Assembly: GCA_950097015.1 (NCBI GenBank)
Contig: CATNEN010000040.1
Span: 186,001 to 250,000 of the forward strand
Origin: Macrostomum hystrix
Taxonomy: Eukaryota; Platyhelminthes; Macrostomidae
Length of the DNA: 64,000 bases
Reading direction: 5' to 3'
Below are positions 1 to 10,700 of this stretch, piece after piece. Below the pieces are notes generated by a model. It searched no databases and was not told the origin of the DNA. It saw nothing but the letters and a program-made list of their open reading frames with translations. The translations under genes were made by a program, and so were the position numbers. Position 1 is the first letter of the stretch; every line of letters starts with the position of its first letter.

Positions 1-182
1 GTCTGTGTCGAGACATCGCATCGCGCCTGAAGCATTTCAAAGCCTTTCACTCATTCAGAATGGCATTTGAAAAGAGAGCCATAACTACGGTATAAAAATA
101 AACAAAAAAATAAAATATCTGAAATATACAGGATTGAAATCTTGAACGAAATTTTTGGGTAAGCATGCCAGAACAACCTGCC

Positions 183-665
183 CGCTTCTGCGTAGCCTCA
201 TCCGCCCTCCATTTCCCCATCCGCCCTCTATTTCCCCATCCACCCTCCATTTCTTCATCCGCCCTCCATTTCCCCATCCGCCCTCCATTTCCCCATCCGC
301 CCTCCATTTCCCCATCCGCCCTCCATTTCTTCATCCGCCCTCCATTTCCCCATCCGCCCTCCATTTCCCCATCCGCCCTCCATTTCCCCATCCACCCTCC
401 ATTTCCCCATCTGCCCCCCATTTCCCCATCCGCCCTCCATTTCCCCATCCGCCCTCCATTTCCCCATCCGCCCTCCATTTCCCCATCCGCCCTCCATTTC
501 CCCATCCGCCCTCCATTTCCCCATCCGCCCTCTATTTCCACCCATCCGCCCTCCATTTCCCCATCCGACCTCTATTTCCACCCATCCGCCCTCCATTTCC
601 CCATCCGCCCTCCATTTTCCCATCCGCCCTCCATTTCCGCCCATCCCTTGTCCCATCCGCCCTCT
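183..665. repeat. 19-bp minisatellite
   Basis: About 24 tandem copies of a 19-bp unit built on TCCGCCCTCCATTTCCCCA. The + strand is almost pure pyrimidine plus A. Because 19 is not a multiple of three and the unit lacks stops, long open frames appear in several frames on both strands; none looks like a protein gene. Variants (TTCTTCATCC, TTTCCACCCA) cluster at the ends. Confidence 0.95.
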
Positions 666-1265
666 CTTGAGTCTTAATCCCACCCTTCTCGCATTACGAG
701 GGAGCCTAAACCATCCCCAGTGAAAAGGGAAATGGCGAAGTGATTCTAAGTTGTCACTATGCAACAATGCGACAATATTCCTGTTGTCTCAAACTGGCAG
801 CATATCTCATATCGAAATTGAATGCCACCTAATTATCCCAATCCAACATTTATAATTACCAATGTTCTACATTTGCAGTTACCTATTTGAAAAATCCTGC
901 TATCAAATGAAACAAAAACTGTCGAGATAATCCGTTTTGTCATCCAGCTAGCTTTTGGTTGCTAAGGCCTCCAAATAATTCCATTTTGTGAAGAAGCAAG
1001 AAGAATTATGGTGATAATTATTTGTTGCACATTCTCTTCAGTCCTGGCTTTAAAATTAAATTACTTAACAAATGGACAGCGGACATACATTTTTATCTCT
1101 AGTTCTGCGTCATCTTTTGAGTTGGTCATCGAACTTTTGTAAAGTTAGAAATTGTGCTGCTTTCAAAGAAACATGGTAATTTTTCTAAGAAAGGGGGCCA
1201 CTTTTCAAAGAAGCAAAGCAGCACTTTAAACAAAGAAAGCCATTTTAGAAACTGGGAACCTTTTT
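666..1265. other. no gene seen
   Basis: Unique-looking, moderately AT-rich sequence between the 19-bp array and a SINE copy. I see no exon, RNA gene or strong regulatory element. Confidence 0.5.
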
Positions 1266-1522
1266 TATGATGTGCAGCCGACAGCACAGCCGCAGCCATT
1301 GCGCGGCGCATCTGAAGGCTGCGTACGGCTGTTCAGTCCATGGACTGAGGGACGCCACACCCACCCTCAATTACCCCAGCTAATGCTGGTACACATTTAA
1401 CAAACTGGGTGAACTGAAGCAACGCAGAGTTAAGTGTCTTGCTAAGGGACACACATTTTTCCAGTGGAGTCGGGAATCGAACCCCCGACCTTCAACGCTC
1501 TAACCACCAGGTGAGGCTACCC
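1266..1522 (-). mobile_element. tRNA-derived SINE, near full length
   Basis: On the minus strand the element begins with a tRNA-like head carrying a perfect B-box, GGTTCGATTCC (complement of 1473-1483), preceded by an A-box-like GGTGGTTAGAGCG. A body follows that recurs at 18566-18790, then a tail containing TCCATGGACTGAACAG and the GC-rich CTGTGCTGTCGGCTGCACAT, which recurs at 19376-19462. Sharing between separated copies is direct sequence evidence for a dispersed family. It is non-autonomous; its LINE partner is not visible. Confidence 0.8.
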
Positions 1523-2564
1523 CCTCTGTTTTAAATAAAGCGACAAGCGTCACAACAGTGCCAAGTCAAAGAACTAAGCTCCAATTGAAACTGAGCAGTT
1601 TCAGAAACGATGCCATTTTCATAGAAAGACAAAAGCAACTTTCTTTCAGGAGCCATAAAATATTAAATCAGATTCCTCAAGACTCAAATCAAAGAACATC
1701 TGTCATATTTTAATTGCTCTGCCGCACTTCAGAGGATCTGATCAAGCGAGACTCGAGACAACGTGACCTATTATATGCCATACGCATATTCTCATGCTTT
1801 CAAAGCTTCCCATTCTAGGGAACATGGTTCCCATGGGTTGGAGACAAAGTCTTTGTGATTGAATAGAAAGCATATTCATGGCTAAAACTTTGTGATTGAG
1901 TTTAGTTGTGAAGTGTATACAGATAAAACGATAATATGGCCCCAGCCGCTTTTATAAGCAGTTCAGGGGGGTTCTATGACCTCTCCTGGCTGGTCAAACA
2001 CAATTTGTGAGTTTACAAACGTGGGAAAAGGGAGAGAGGGAAGAGAGAAGGGGAAATAAACCTATTAGTCACATTTATCATTACACAATGTCCTTGGAAT
2101 ACCCGGGCACTGAATCACTTATCGAGAATAGAATGGTGAAATTCTGTCAGTTTTTATCAGATGTTGCTCTGCTTTTTTAAAGCAACCAAAAATGCAGCCG
2201 TATGAAAAGTACCTTAGATCTTTGATAGATTCAAGTACTAAAGTAGAAGAATCACTTAAAGAGCATATTGGATGCAATCTCAGCATATCACTATAGCATT
2301 GCAACACCAGATGGCAACAATCAATTTACTTATAAAATATGCTTTTGTGGAGTGGCAAAGTTTTTGGCTGATTAAATTCCGCACTACAGCACCGCAAAAT
2401 AAGCGGGGTGAAATGACACGGGAGTCCAACAGCTGTGCGCAGGCTGTGACACCTCATCACCTGCAAGCTATCATAGCGATTTCAAGTATTAGGCCTGCTT
2501 CATTGATCATTAGAGGCCAGATATTCTAGTCCTAGTGGTTCCCTGTGTTCTCATCCTTTATTAT
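1523..2564. other. no gene seen
   Basis: Mixed intergenic sequence with no coding region I can support. A short pentanucleotide-rich purine stretch near 2025-2055 (GGGAGAGAGGGAAGAGAG) is the only low-complexity feature. Confidence 0.45.
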
Positions 2565-2695
2565 CTTTGCGGTGGTTAGAGCGTTGGAATCACGACTTGA
2601 AGGTCGGGGGTTCGATTCCCGACTCCACTGGAACAAATTGTGTCCCTCAGCAAGATACTTATCTCTTGCCCGATCGGGGCAGGTGCAATTAAAAT
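2565..2695 (+). mobile_element. tRNA-derived SINE head, truncated or variant
   Basis: Contains GGTGGTTAGAGCG (A-box-like) and a perfect B-box GGTTCGATTCC at 2609-2619, followed by the same ACTCCACTGGAA continuation as the copy at 1266-1522. After about 2660 it diverges into GATCGGGGCAGGTGCAATTA and an ATT-rich end. A similar end (ACTTGGGGCAGTTAAAATAA) occurs near 19660-19685, so a second SINE subfamily with a different tail is likely. It does not fold convincingly as a functional tRNA. Confidence 0.7.
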
Positions 2696-3082
2696 TATTA
2701 TAAGTACAATTATAATATAATAAAGGACAATATTGCAAAATGATCATTACAATTACATTACCACACAAACAGGAAAAAAACTAGAACAATTACTAAGCAG
2801 AAATTTTTTGAAGTGAGCAACAATTCACCCAATAGAATATCAAATTCAAGCAGTGTTTCTAGGACATAGAACTGATTTCTAAGAAGGCAGAGATAATTAG
2901 GGCTTGCATTCTGTTCCACCTGAGCGAGTCCAGGATGAGACCCTGTCCCAATTTGTGGAAGAAATCGATAGGCTTTGTCACACCCGAATCAATCTAATTG
3001 GCCACTCTACACAATCAGCTGTTTTCCCCACTGTCCAATGTCTCCCCAGGTTTAATTGCGCAGCAACTCCCCAGAAGAGGCC

Positions 3083-3190
3083 CACGCGGTGGTCGCATGC
3101 CGGCCTCGCGGATTGGTTGAAACTCGAGACGGGACCGCCACCAGGACACAGCGGGCAATGGGGGGTTGGCGGTGGGGGGGTACTTATAAA
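3083..3190 (+). promoter_or_regulatory. candidate HES-like gene promoter
   Basis: Directly visible upstream of the HES-like start codon: CACGCG (3083-3088), a class C site typical of HES binding; an inverted CCAAT box ATTGG (3112-3116); and TATAAA (3185-3190), 80 bp before the ATG. The set resembles HES-family promoters, which repress themselves. Function is inferred; no transcription start is known. Confidence 0.4.
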
Positions 3191-3269
3191 CTCTTGCGGC
3201 GGCCGGTCAATTGCGAAATTTCGAGCTCCGAATTAAAAAAACCCACGATCCACACGCCTAGTAACATAG

Positions 3270-3560
3270 ATGGAGCATAGGAGAATCAGCAAGCAGGTGA
3301 TGGAGCGGCAGCGCAGAGCCAGAATTAATGCCAGCTTGGACAGACTCAAACAGCTGCTGCAGGCCAACAAGCTGGTGGACCCGGACCGGATTCAGCGCCT
3401 AGAGAAGGCCGACATCCTGGAGCTGACTGTGGCGCTGCTCCTGAATGGCTCAGCCAAGACTCAATCTGCGGCCATGAGCTTCTGCTGCAAGTCTTCGGCC
3501 TCATCAACGGTGTCGGCTTTGTCTACTGACGAAGAATCTAGCCAGTCGATGGACCAGCAT

Positions 3561-3592
<32 letters not shown>

Positions 3593-3746
3593 GCAGCAGA
3601 ATCAGCAGTGCCTCGGACAGATCAAAAGCGTGTCGGATCCATCACGCAGGCCGCTCTCTACAATGGACAATCATCGCCAGTTGCAGCGGCACCAACACGG
3701 TCACCATTGCCAGGAGGGAGCCCAGCCTGTGTGGCGTCCTTGGTAA
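3270..3746 (+). CDS. HES/hairy-type bHLH transcriptional repressor
   Basis: A 158-residue protein encoded in one exon. Residues 4-57 form a bHLH domain: basic stretch VMERQRRARIN, helix 1 SLDRLKQLL, loop, and helix 2 LEKADILELTVALL, the hallmark of hairy/E(spl) proteins. The protein ends exactly in WRPW, the tetrapeptide that recruits Groucho/TLE co-repressors. It should act in the nucleus, binding N-box or class C sites as a dimer, often downstream of Notch. Two oddities: the proline conserved in HES basic regions (SKPIME in vertebrates) is Gln here (SKQVME), and no Orange domain is visible between the bHLH and the tail. A Ser-rich stretch and a CAG-encoded poly-Gln run (about residues 92-113) occupy that space instead. 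The ATG at 3270 is chosen because it directly precedes the basic region. Family assignment is firm; the exact orthologue is not. Confidence 0.88.
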
Positions 3747-4235
3747 CCGGCCCCTGGCAACAGCATGCGGCATTCCGAGTCAATTTCGTCAATTTGTTTC
3801 GTTGTTTTGTTATTTAGTTGCCATGGCTTGGTGCTTTAAACTAATTATGAGTTGTTACCTGGTCGAAGCAAATTTGAATTTACATATCTTTGAGTGCAGT
3901 GCCTTTCCTTGCACCAAAAAACTGGCGGTCAGTCGAGTCCCAAATCTTCCCTTGAATTTTTTCTACATGTTTGTTATTGTCGGTGCATTCAAAGCCTTGA
4001 ATATGTTAATTATTTTTTAACTTTACTGCTCCAATTTAAATGGTACAGTTTACACAGACTCACTCAATTCATTCAAGTGCAATCGAAATGTGCTCACTTG
4101 CTGGCTTTCAGTTTTACTGCAGCGCGACATCAGCATCTTTTCATTATTACAAGTGTTTTGTTACAACAATGTGCATTAATTTTCAATCCTGTGCTTTCGG
4201 TCTCAAATTACTTTGATTTTGTTTTCATTTTAGTC

Positions 4236-4241
4236 AATAAA
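4236..4241 (+). promoter_or_regulatory. candidate polyadenylation signal of the HES-like gene
   Basis: AATAAA about 490 nt past the WRPW stop codon, the first canonical hexamer downstream. A second lies at about 4377 (TTAAATAAATA). Confidence 0.4.
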
Positions 4242-4605
4242 AATCACTTCAATTTTGCTTACTGTGGGCGCACAATGTCACACTGATTTCATCACGATGC
4301 ACTGCTACGTATGTTGTGTACCGACTGAACACATTTTAATGTTTAAAACTTATTATTTCACTAATACAAATCATTAAATAAATATGTCTATAAATATATG
4401 CAGAGTTAGAGTGACTAAGCATGCCAAACTTTACTGGTGCCTAAGAGAGAAATCAACTAACGGAAAATAAAGAATCAAATGCTTTCACTGTCAATTATTT
4501 TACTTGATTTCTTTCTGACTTGCTCATGCCATTTTAAAGAAATGACTTCCCTGTACACCTGCATGGGAACATTCGTAACTACAATGCAACTCGGATACCT
4601 GCGAA

Positions 4606-5385
4606 ATATACTGCATCTCACTAACCCACTTCCTCTCACCCTACTGCATCTCACTACCACACTTCCTCTCACCCTACTGCATCTCACTACCACACTTCCT
4701 CTCACCCTACTGCATCTCACTACCCCACTTCCTCTCACCCTACTGCATCTCACTACCCCACTTCCTCTCACCCTACTGCATCTCACTACCACACTTCCTC
4801 TCACCCTACTGCATCTCACTACCACACTTCCTCTCACCCTACTGCATCTCACTACCACACTTCCTCTCACCCTACTGCATCTCACTACCACACTTCCTCT
4901 CACCCTACTGCATCTCACTACCACACTTCCTCTCACCCTACTGCATCTCACTACCACACTTCCTCTCACCCTACTGCATCTCACTACCACACTTCCTCTC
5001 ACCCTACTGCATCTCACTACCACACTTCCTCTCACCCTACTGCATCTCACTATCCCACTTCCTCTCACCCTACTGCATCTCACTACCACACTTCCTCTCA
5101 CCCTATTGCTCTCCCTCTCACCCTACTGCTCTCCCTCTCACCCTACTGCTCTCCCTCTTACCCCACTGCTTTCACTCTCACCCTATTGCTCTCTCGCTCT
5201 CACCCTACTGCTCTCCCGCTCACCTTACTGCTCTCCCTCTCACTCTACCTCACTTCATTTCACTGTACCTCATTTCATGTCCACTCTACTGCTCTCCCTC
5301 TCACTCTACTGCACCCCTCGCACTCTACTGCTCTCCCTCTCACTCTACTGCACCCCTCACACTCAACTGCTCTCCCTCTCCAAGT
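4606..5385. repeat. compound minisatellite, 33-bp then 20-bp units
   Basis: From 4606 to about 5100 there are some 15 copies of a 33-bp unit (CTGCATCTCACTACCACACT followed by TCCTCTCACCCTA). It then collapses into a roughly 20-bp unit (TGCTCTCCCTCTCACCCTAC) that continues, degenerating, to about 5385. The shorter unit is the 3' part of the longer one. The 313-aa open frame through it is a by-product of the 33-bp periodicity. Confidence 0.93.
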
Positions 5386-5389
5386 TGAT

Positions 5390-6110
5390 TGAAGCCCATA
5401 GTTACCCATACTTCATATAGGTATTTTTGCATAGCGACTGATTCGCTATAGTTAACGGGCGGTGCGAAAGTGAGCCGCCACAGTCCGTTCTTTATCCTTT
5501 CCATTGTCCTTCCATTGCCTTGGCAGTTTCCATGACAAATTCTACCACTAAGCTGCTAAGGTGCGAATGGGGATCAGACACGCGCAGGCGAATACGATCC
5601 CGGGCGTGACGCAATCGGCTCTCATAGCCTAGTTAGGATACTGTCGGGGGGCATAGATAGAATAACACCACTATCACAATGGGCCTCATCTAGTTACTAA
5701 TTCGTTCAATTGTTATCCCATTCACTGCTCGCCCAGGGTTTCAATAGTTAAGTCCCACCAGACCAATTTCACACCTTGCCAGTCGCGCGCCCAAAAATAG
5801 TGAGAAGCGTGCCAACCTCCTCACGCGCAACATTATAGCCTCATCCCCAAATTTCTCCCATGCTATTTTTTAGTCACCTTGGCGATTGTGTCTCGACTGG
5901 CGATTGTGCAACCTACTCTAGAGGGGGGAAATCAAGAAAAAACATATAGATGGCATGGCAAGTCGATGAAGCGCGAGTCAAGTTCATTAATAAGCTCATT
6001 TGAGCTGTCTAATTGTTCTAGCTAATTCAACCAGTAATATGCCTCTCTAAACCAGCAAATTATAATATCTGCTACCGAACTCCACTATACTTCAAAGACC
6101 TACCACTCTA
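5390..6110. other. no gene seen
   Basis: Unique-looking intergenic DNA of mixed composition between two minisatellites. No exon, RNA gene or transposon end could be recognised. Confidence 0.45.
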
Positions 6111-6111
6111 C

Positions 6112-6523
6112 CAGGTGTTAGGGAGGGTGTTCAGCAGCAGATGTCAGGATGTCAGCAGCAGGTGTCAGGGTGTCAGCAGCAGATTTCAGGGTGTCATCAG
6201 AAGGTGTCAGGGTGTCATCAACAGGTGTCTGTGTGTCAGCAGCAGATTCAGGGTGTCAGCAGCAGATTCGGGGTGTCAGCTGCAGATGTCGGGGTGTCAG
6301 CTGCAGATGTCTGGGTGTCAGCAGCAGATGTCAAGATGTCAGCAGCAGGTGTCAGGGTGTCAGCAGCAGATGTGAGGGTGTCAGCAGCAGGTGTCAGGGT
6401 GTCAGCAGCAGATGTCAGGGTGTCAGCAGCAGGTGTCTGGGTGTCAGCAGCAGGTGTCAGGGTGTCAGCAGCAGGTGTCAGGGTGTCAGCAGCAGGTGTC
6501 AGGGTGTCAGCAGCAGGTGTAAG
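6112..6523. repeat. 21-bp minisatellite
   Basis: About 19 copies of GGTGTCAGCAGCAGGTGTCA plus one base. The 5' copies are more diverged (HindII-like CAACAG, GGTGTCATCAG), the 3' copies nearly identical, which suggests recent expansion at the 3' side. The 21-bp period keeps three frames open; no protein is supported. Confidence 0.93.
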
Positions 6524-7164
6524 TACTGATTATAAACAAAGATTAAAGTCTCAGCATTTTGAAAAATAAGTTGATTGATTTTAGCATGTCTAGATAATCA
6601 CAATAATCCCAAGGATAACTATAACATTATATATTGTTAAATTACTCAGCAAAGCTATAAAAAAGCAAAAAAACACAAGACATCACAAAAAATTGAAAAA
6701 ATGGAAACATTGTTATTAGAAAAGGGAGAGAAAAATGCAGATGAGCATAGCATGTTAATAAAAATTGGAAATTTAAGGCAATGTTCTTAGAGCAGCCATA
6801 CGCTATAAGTAGTTACACAGACTAATATGTATTTTGAGACGTTAATATTAAATACTTACAATAACAAAGTAAACGCGAGGAGTAACTATACCCATAGCCT
6901 TATACCCAAGTGCATCGTCATCTCCTTTGTGTTTAATTACGTTTTGTACAAAAAATTGGAACTCACAGCTAATGTTACAGACGATAAGTAAAATGAACAA
7001 AACATCAAGCAAGGCTGTATAGTTTACCAGGACGGAATTGTTGAGCACTGTATTAAATACACTACTTTGAGTAGTGAGCCCAGGCAACTTTCTTATTTCA
7101 ATAGAAATTCTCATGCTAGTTTCGTGACTAGCACCGGAAATCACAGAAATTGTAACTTCGTACT
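6524..7164. other. AT-rich spacer, no gene seen
   Basis: AT-rich DNA between the 21-bp array and the array at the CCDC148 3' end. I found no canonical TTTATT (minus-strand AATAAA) that would close the CCDC148 transcript; the nearest weak variant is TTTAAT at 6932-6937. Confidence 0.45.
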
Positions 7165-7768
7165 CAATCTAGCTAGCTTCCCACATCCCAATCTAGTTAG
7201 CATTCCACATCCCAATCTAGTTAGCTTTCCACATCTCAATCTAGTTAGCTTCTCACATCCCAATCTAGTTAGCTTCCACACATCCCAATCTAGCTAGCTC
7301 TCCACATCCCAATCTAGTTAGCTTCTCACATCCCAATCTAGTTAGCTTCTCACATCCCAATCTAGTTAGCATTCCACATCCCAATCTAGCTAGCTTCCCA
7401 CATCCCAATCTAGTTAGCATTCCACATCCCAATCTAGTTAGCTTCCCACATCCCAATCTAGTTAGCTTCCACACATCCCAATCTAGCTAGCTTTCCACAT
7501 CCCAATCTAGTTAGCTTCCCACATCCCAATCTAGTTAGCATTCCACATCCCAATCTAGTTAGCTTTCCACATCCCAATCTAGTTAGCTTTCCACATCCCA
7601 ATCTAGTTAGCATTCCACATCCCAATCTAGTTAGCTTTCCACATCCCAATCTAGTTAGCTTCCCACATCCCAATCTAGTTAGCTTCCCACATCCCAATCT
7701 AGCTAGCTTCCCACATCCCAATCTAGTTAGCTTCCCACATCCCAATCTAGTTAGCTTCTCAATTTCCA
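7165..7768. repeat. 24-bp minisatellite abutting the CCDC148 stop codon
   Basis: About 25 copies of CCCAATCTAGTTAGCTTCCC with ACAT completing 24 bp. The last copy ends only some 15 bp from the CCDC148 stop codon (7781), so the array lies in, or immediately beyond, the 3' untranslated region of that minus-strand gene. Copies alternate between GTTAGC and GCTAGC, the latter giving a palindromic CTAGCTAG. Confidence 0.93.
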
Positions 7769-7780
7769 TTGACAAAGGAG

Positions 7781-10700
7781 TCACTGCTGCTGCTGCTGCT
7801 GCTCAAACTTGAACACGGTGGACACCTGGTCGCGCCTGTACTTCTCTAGCGGGCCGGCCTGCCTTCGCAGCAGCTCCTTGGCGTAGTCGTTGCCCATCAG
7901 GCCGGCCTGCCGCAGGGCGCCCTCAAGCCGCACCCGCGGATCTGTCAGGATCTGCCGATCGGTGAAGGTGGTCGTGGTGGGACCTGGGAAGGCCGGCTCG
8001 ACTGCAGCCTCGTCGACGCCGTCCTCGTCCGCCGAGGAGTGGCCGCGACGCCGGTGATGCAGCTTGGAGGCCGCGGTGTCGCCGGTGGCTCGTTCGATGT
8101 CGGGCAGCACGCGAGGTCGGACGAGTTCGCGCAGGTGCTCAAGCCGCTCCTCCCGCTGCACCTCCGCGTCCGCCTGGGAAGTCGGGGAGGGCCTCATTGG
8201 ATTCCCCAACAGTCTCAAAGATCTCATGGATCCACTAACCAATCACTCTACTTCTCCCATCTACCAATCACTCTACTTCTCCCATCTACCAATCACTCTA
8301 CTTCTCCCATCTACCAATCACTCTACTTCTCACATCTACCAATCACTCTACTTCTCCCATCTACCAATCACTCTACTTATCCCATCTACCAATCACTGTA
8401 CTTCTCCCATCTACAAATCACTCTACTTCTCCCATCTACCAATCACTCTACTTCTCCCATCTATCAATCACTCTACATATCCCATCTACCAATCACTCTA
8501 CTACTCCCATCTACCAATCACTCTACTTATCCCATCTACCAGCCACTCCACTTCTCACATCTACCAATCACTCTACTTCTCCCATCTAACAACCACTCTA
8601 CTTCTCACATCTACCAGCCACTCCACTTCTCACATCTACCAAACATCCAAATTATTCAACCTACCAAGCAAACTACTTCACCCGCCTATCGATTGCTCTA
8701 CTTCTGACACTCACGTTCCGCATTACTCAAAGCTTCAAAGCCAATCAAACCAGCAGCTCTGGTGGTCACCTGCTGCTCCGCCCGCATCCGCTCAGCCTCC
8801 AGCCTCCGGCTGCGCTCCTCCCGCCTGTAGCCGATCCGCTGAGCGTCCCGCTCGGCCTGCTCCCTCAGCTGCTGCTTCAGCTGCTCCAGTCGGGCCTCCT
8901 CGCGGGCCGCCGCCTCGCCCCGAAGCCGCTCCTTCTCCTGCTGATAATTGGACAGCCGGCGGCGCTGCTGCTGACGCAAGCGCTCCTCGCGCTCGGCCTC
9001 CTGACGCTCGCGCTCTTCGCGCTCCTGACGACGTCGCTCGTCGGCGCGCAGCTCGAGCTGGGCCTCCTCCTCCTTCTGTTGGCGCCACACGCGCAGCTTC
9101 TCGGATAGGACGGCGCGCAGGGCATCCCGCTTGTCACGCTCACCTGGCAGGGGTATTAACAATTAAACCACTTACTAGCAAACCTACCAATCTACCTACT
9201 CATCTACCAACCTTTCCTTTATAATATACCTAATTATCTACCAATCGACCAAATTATCTAACTACCCTGCTAGTCTACCTATCTTATCTACCTACCTATC
9301 TACCAATCTATCTACCCACTATCTAGCTACAAATCTACCAACCAGTATACCTACATGCACCTGTCAATCAGCTAAAGTTCCCTAGCAATCTACCCACCTT
9401 CCTTATGCGCATCATCCTCCTCGTGCTGCCAGGCCTGGGCAAACGTGGCCTCCACCCTGAGTAGCAGTTCCGCTCGGGCCCTTCGCCAGCTGGCCGCGAG
9501 GGTGTGCCGCCGCTCGCACCAGGCCCGCCAGCCTGTCAGCCAATCACCGTGCTCTGCCAGTTGCTGCCTGGTCCTGGTAGGGAAGGTCCTCTCTAGGCGG
9601 TCGGAGCACAGCGAGTGCCGGTTGAGCACGGCAGGTCCGGTCAGGTATTCGTCTCTGATGAGCTCGTACAGCCGGTGCTCCGACTCTGGCCAGCCACCGT
9701 GCGGAGCGCGAGACAAAATCTGGCCGAATTTTTCTCTTAACTCGGCTAGCCGCTCCAGGTAGCGCTGATCCAGCAGGATGAACTCCTGCAGTGCCTCGGC
9801 CTTCAGATCGTCTGACGGGCACTCTAGATCCCAGGCCTCCTCCGGGATGCCTGGCGGCGAGGGGGTTGGGCGAAACAGAGCGATTGAATGCCTTCTCGTA
9901 GGGACTCGTGGTTAGCTGAGAAGGCAAAAATCAGGGAAGGATTCAAACCAGAAGGTAGATAGTTGCGGGATACTAGGGTGGATAGAAGGGTAGATAAGGA
10001 CAGACATTAGGTAGACAGTTCCGGGGATACTAGAGTAGATAAGGACAGACATTAGGTAGACAGTTCCGGGGATACTAGGGTAGATAGAAGGGTAGATAAG
10101 GACAGACATTAATTAGGTAGATAGTTGCGGGATACTAGGGTAGATAGAAGGGTAGATAAGGACAGACATTAATTAGGTAGATAGTTGCGGGATACTAGGG
10201 TAGATAGAAGGGTAGATAAGGACAGACATTAGGTAGATAGTTGCGGGATACTAGGGTAGATAGAAGGGTAGATAAGGACAGACATTAGGTAGATAGTTGC
10301 GGGATACTAGGGTAGATAGAAGGGTAGATAAGGACAGACATTAGGTAGATGGTTGCGGGATACTAGGGTAGATAGAAGGGTAGATAAGGACAGACATTAA
10401 TTAGGTAGATAGTTGCGGGATACTAGGGTAGATAGAAGGGTAGATAAGGACAGACATTAGGTAGATAGTTGCGGGATACTAGGGTAGATAGAAGGGTAGA
10501 TAAGGACAGACATTAGGTAGATAGTTGCGGGATACTAGGGTAGATAGAAGGGTAGATAAGGACAGACATTAGGTAGATAGTTGCGGGATACTAGGGTAGA
10601 TAGAAGGGTAGATAAGGACAGACATTAGGTAGATAGTTGCGGGATACTAGGGTAGATGGAAAAGTAGATAAGCTGATCTACTTTAGCCAGAGAAGACTAA

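Noticed and set aside
2571-2640. Functional tRNA gene, from a perfect B-box
   Set aside because: The A-box region and arms do not give a good cloverleaf, and the sequence continues into a body shared with two other dispersed copies; a SINE explains it better.
8707-8769. Later GTGAGT donor for CCDC148 exon 4
   Set aside because: It would leave exon 5 out of frame and add about 20 residues absent from vertebrate CCDC148, while CAG|GTGACC gives phase 0 and a gap-free match.
8039-9224. 222- and 386-codon + strand frames opposite CCDC148
   Set aside because: They run through the 25-bp intron array and antisense of the GC-rich coiled-coil exons; the minus-strand exons match CCDC148 throughout with consistent splice phases.
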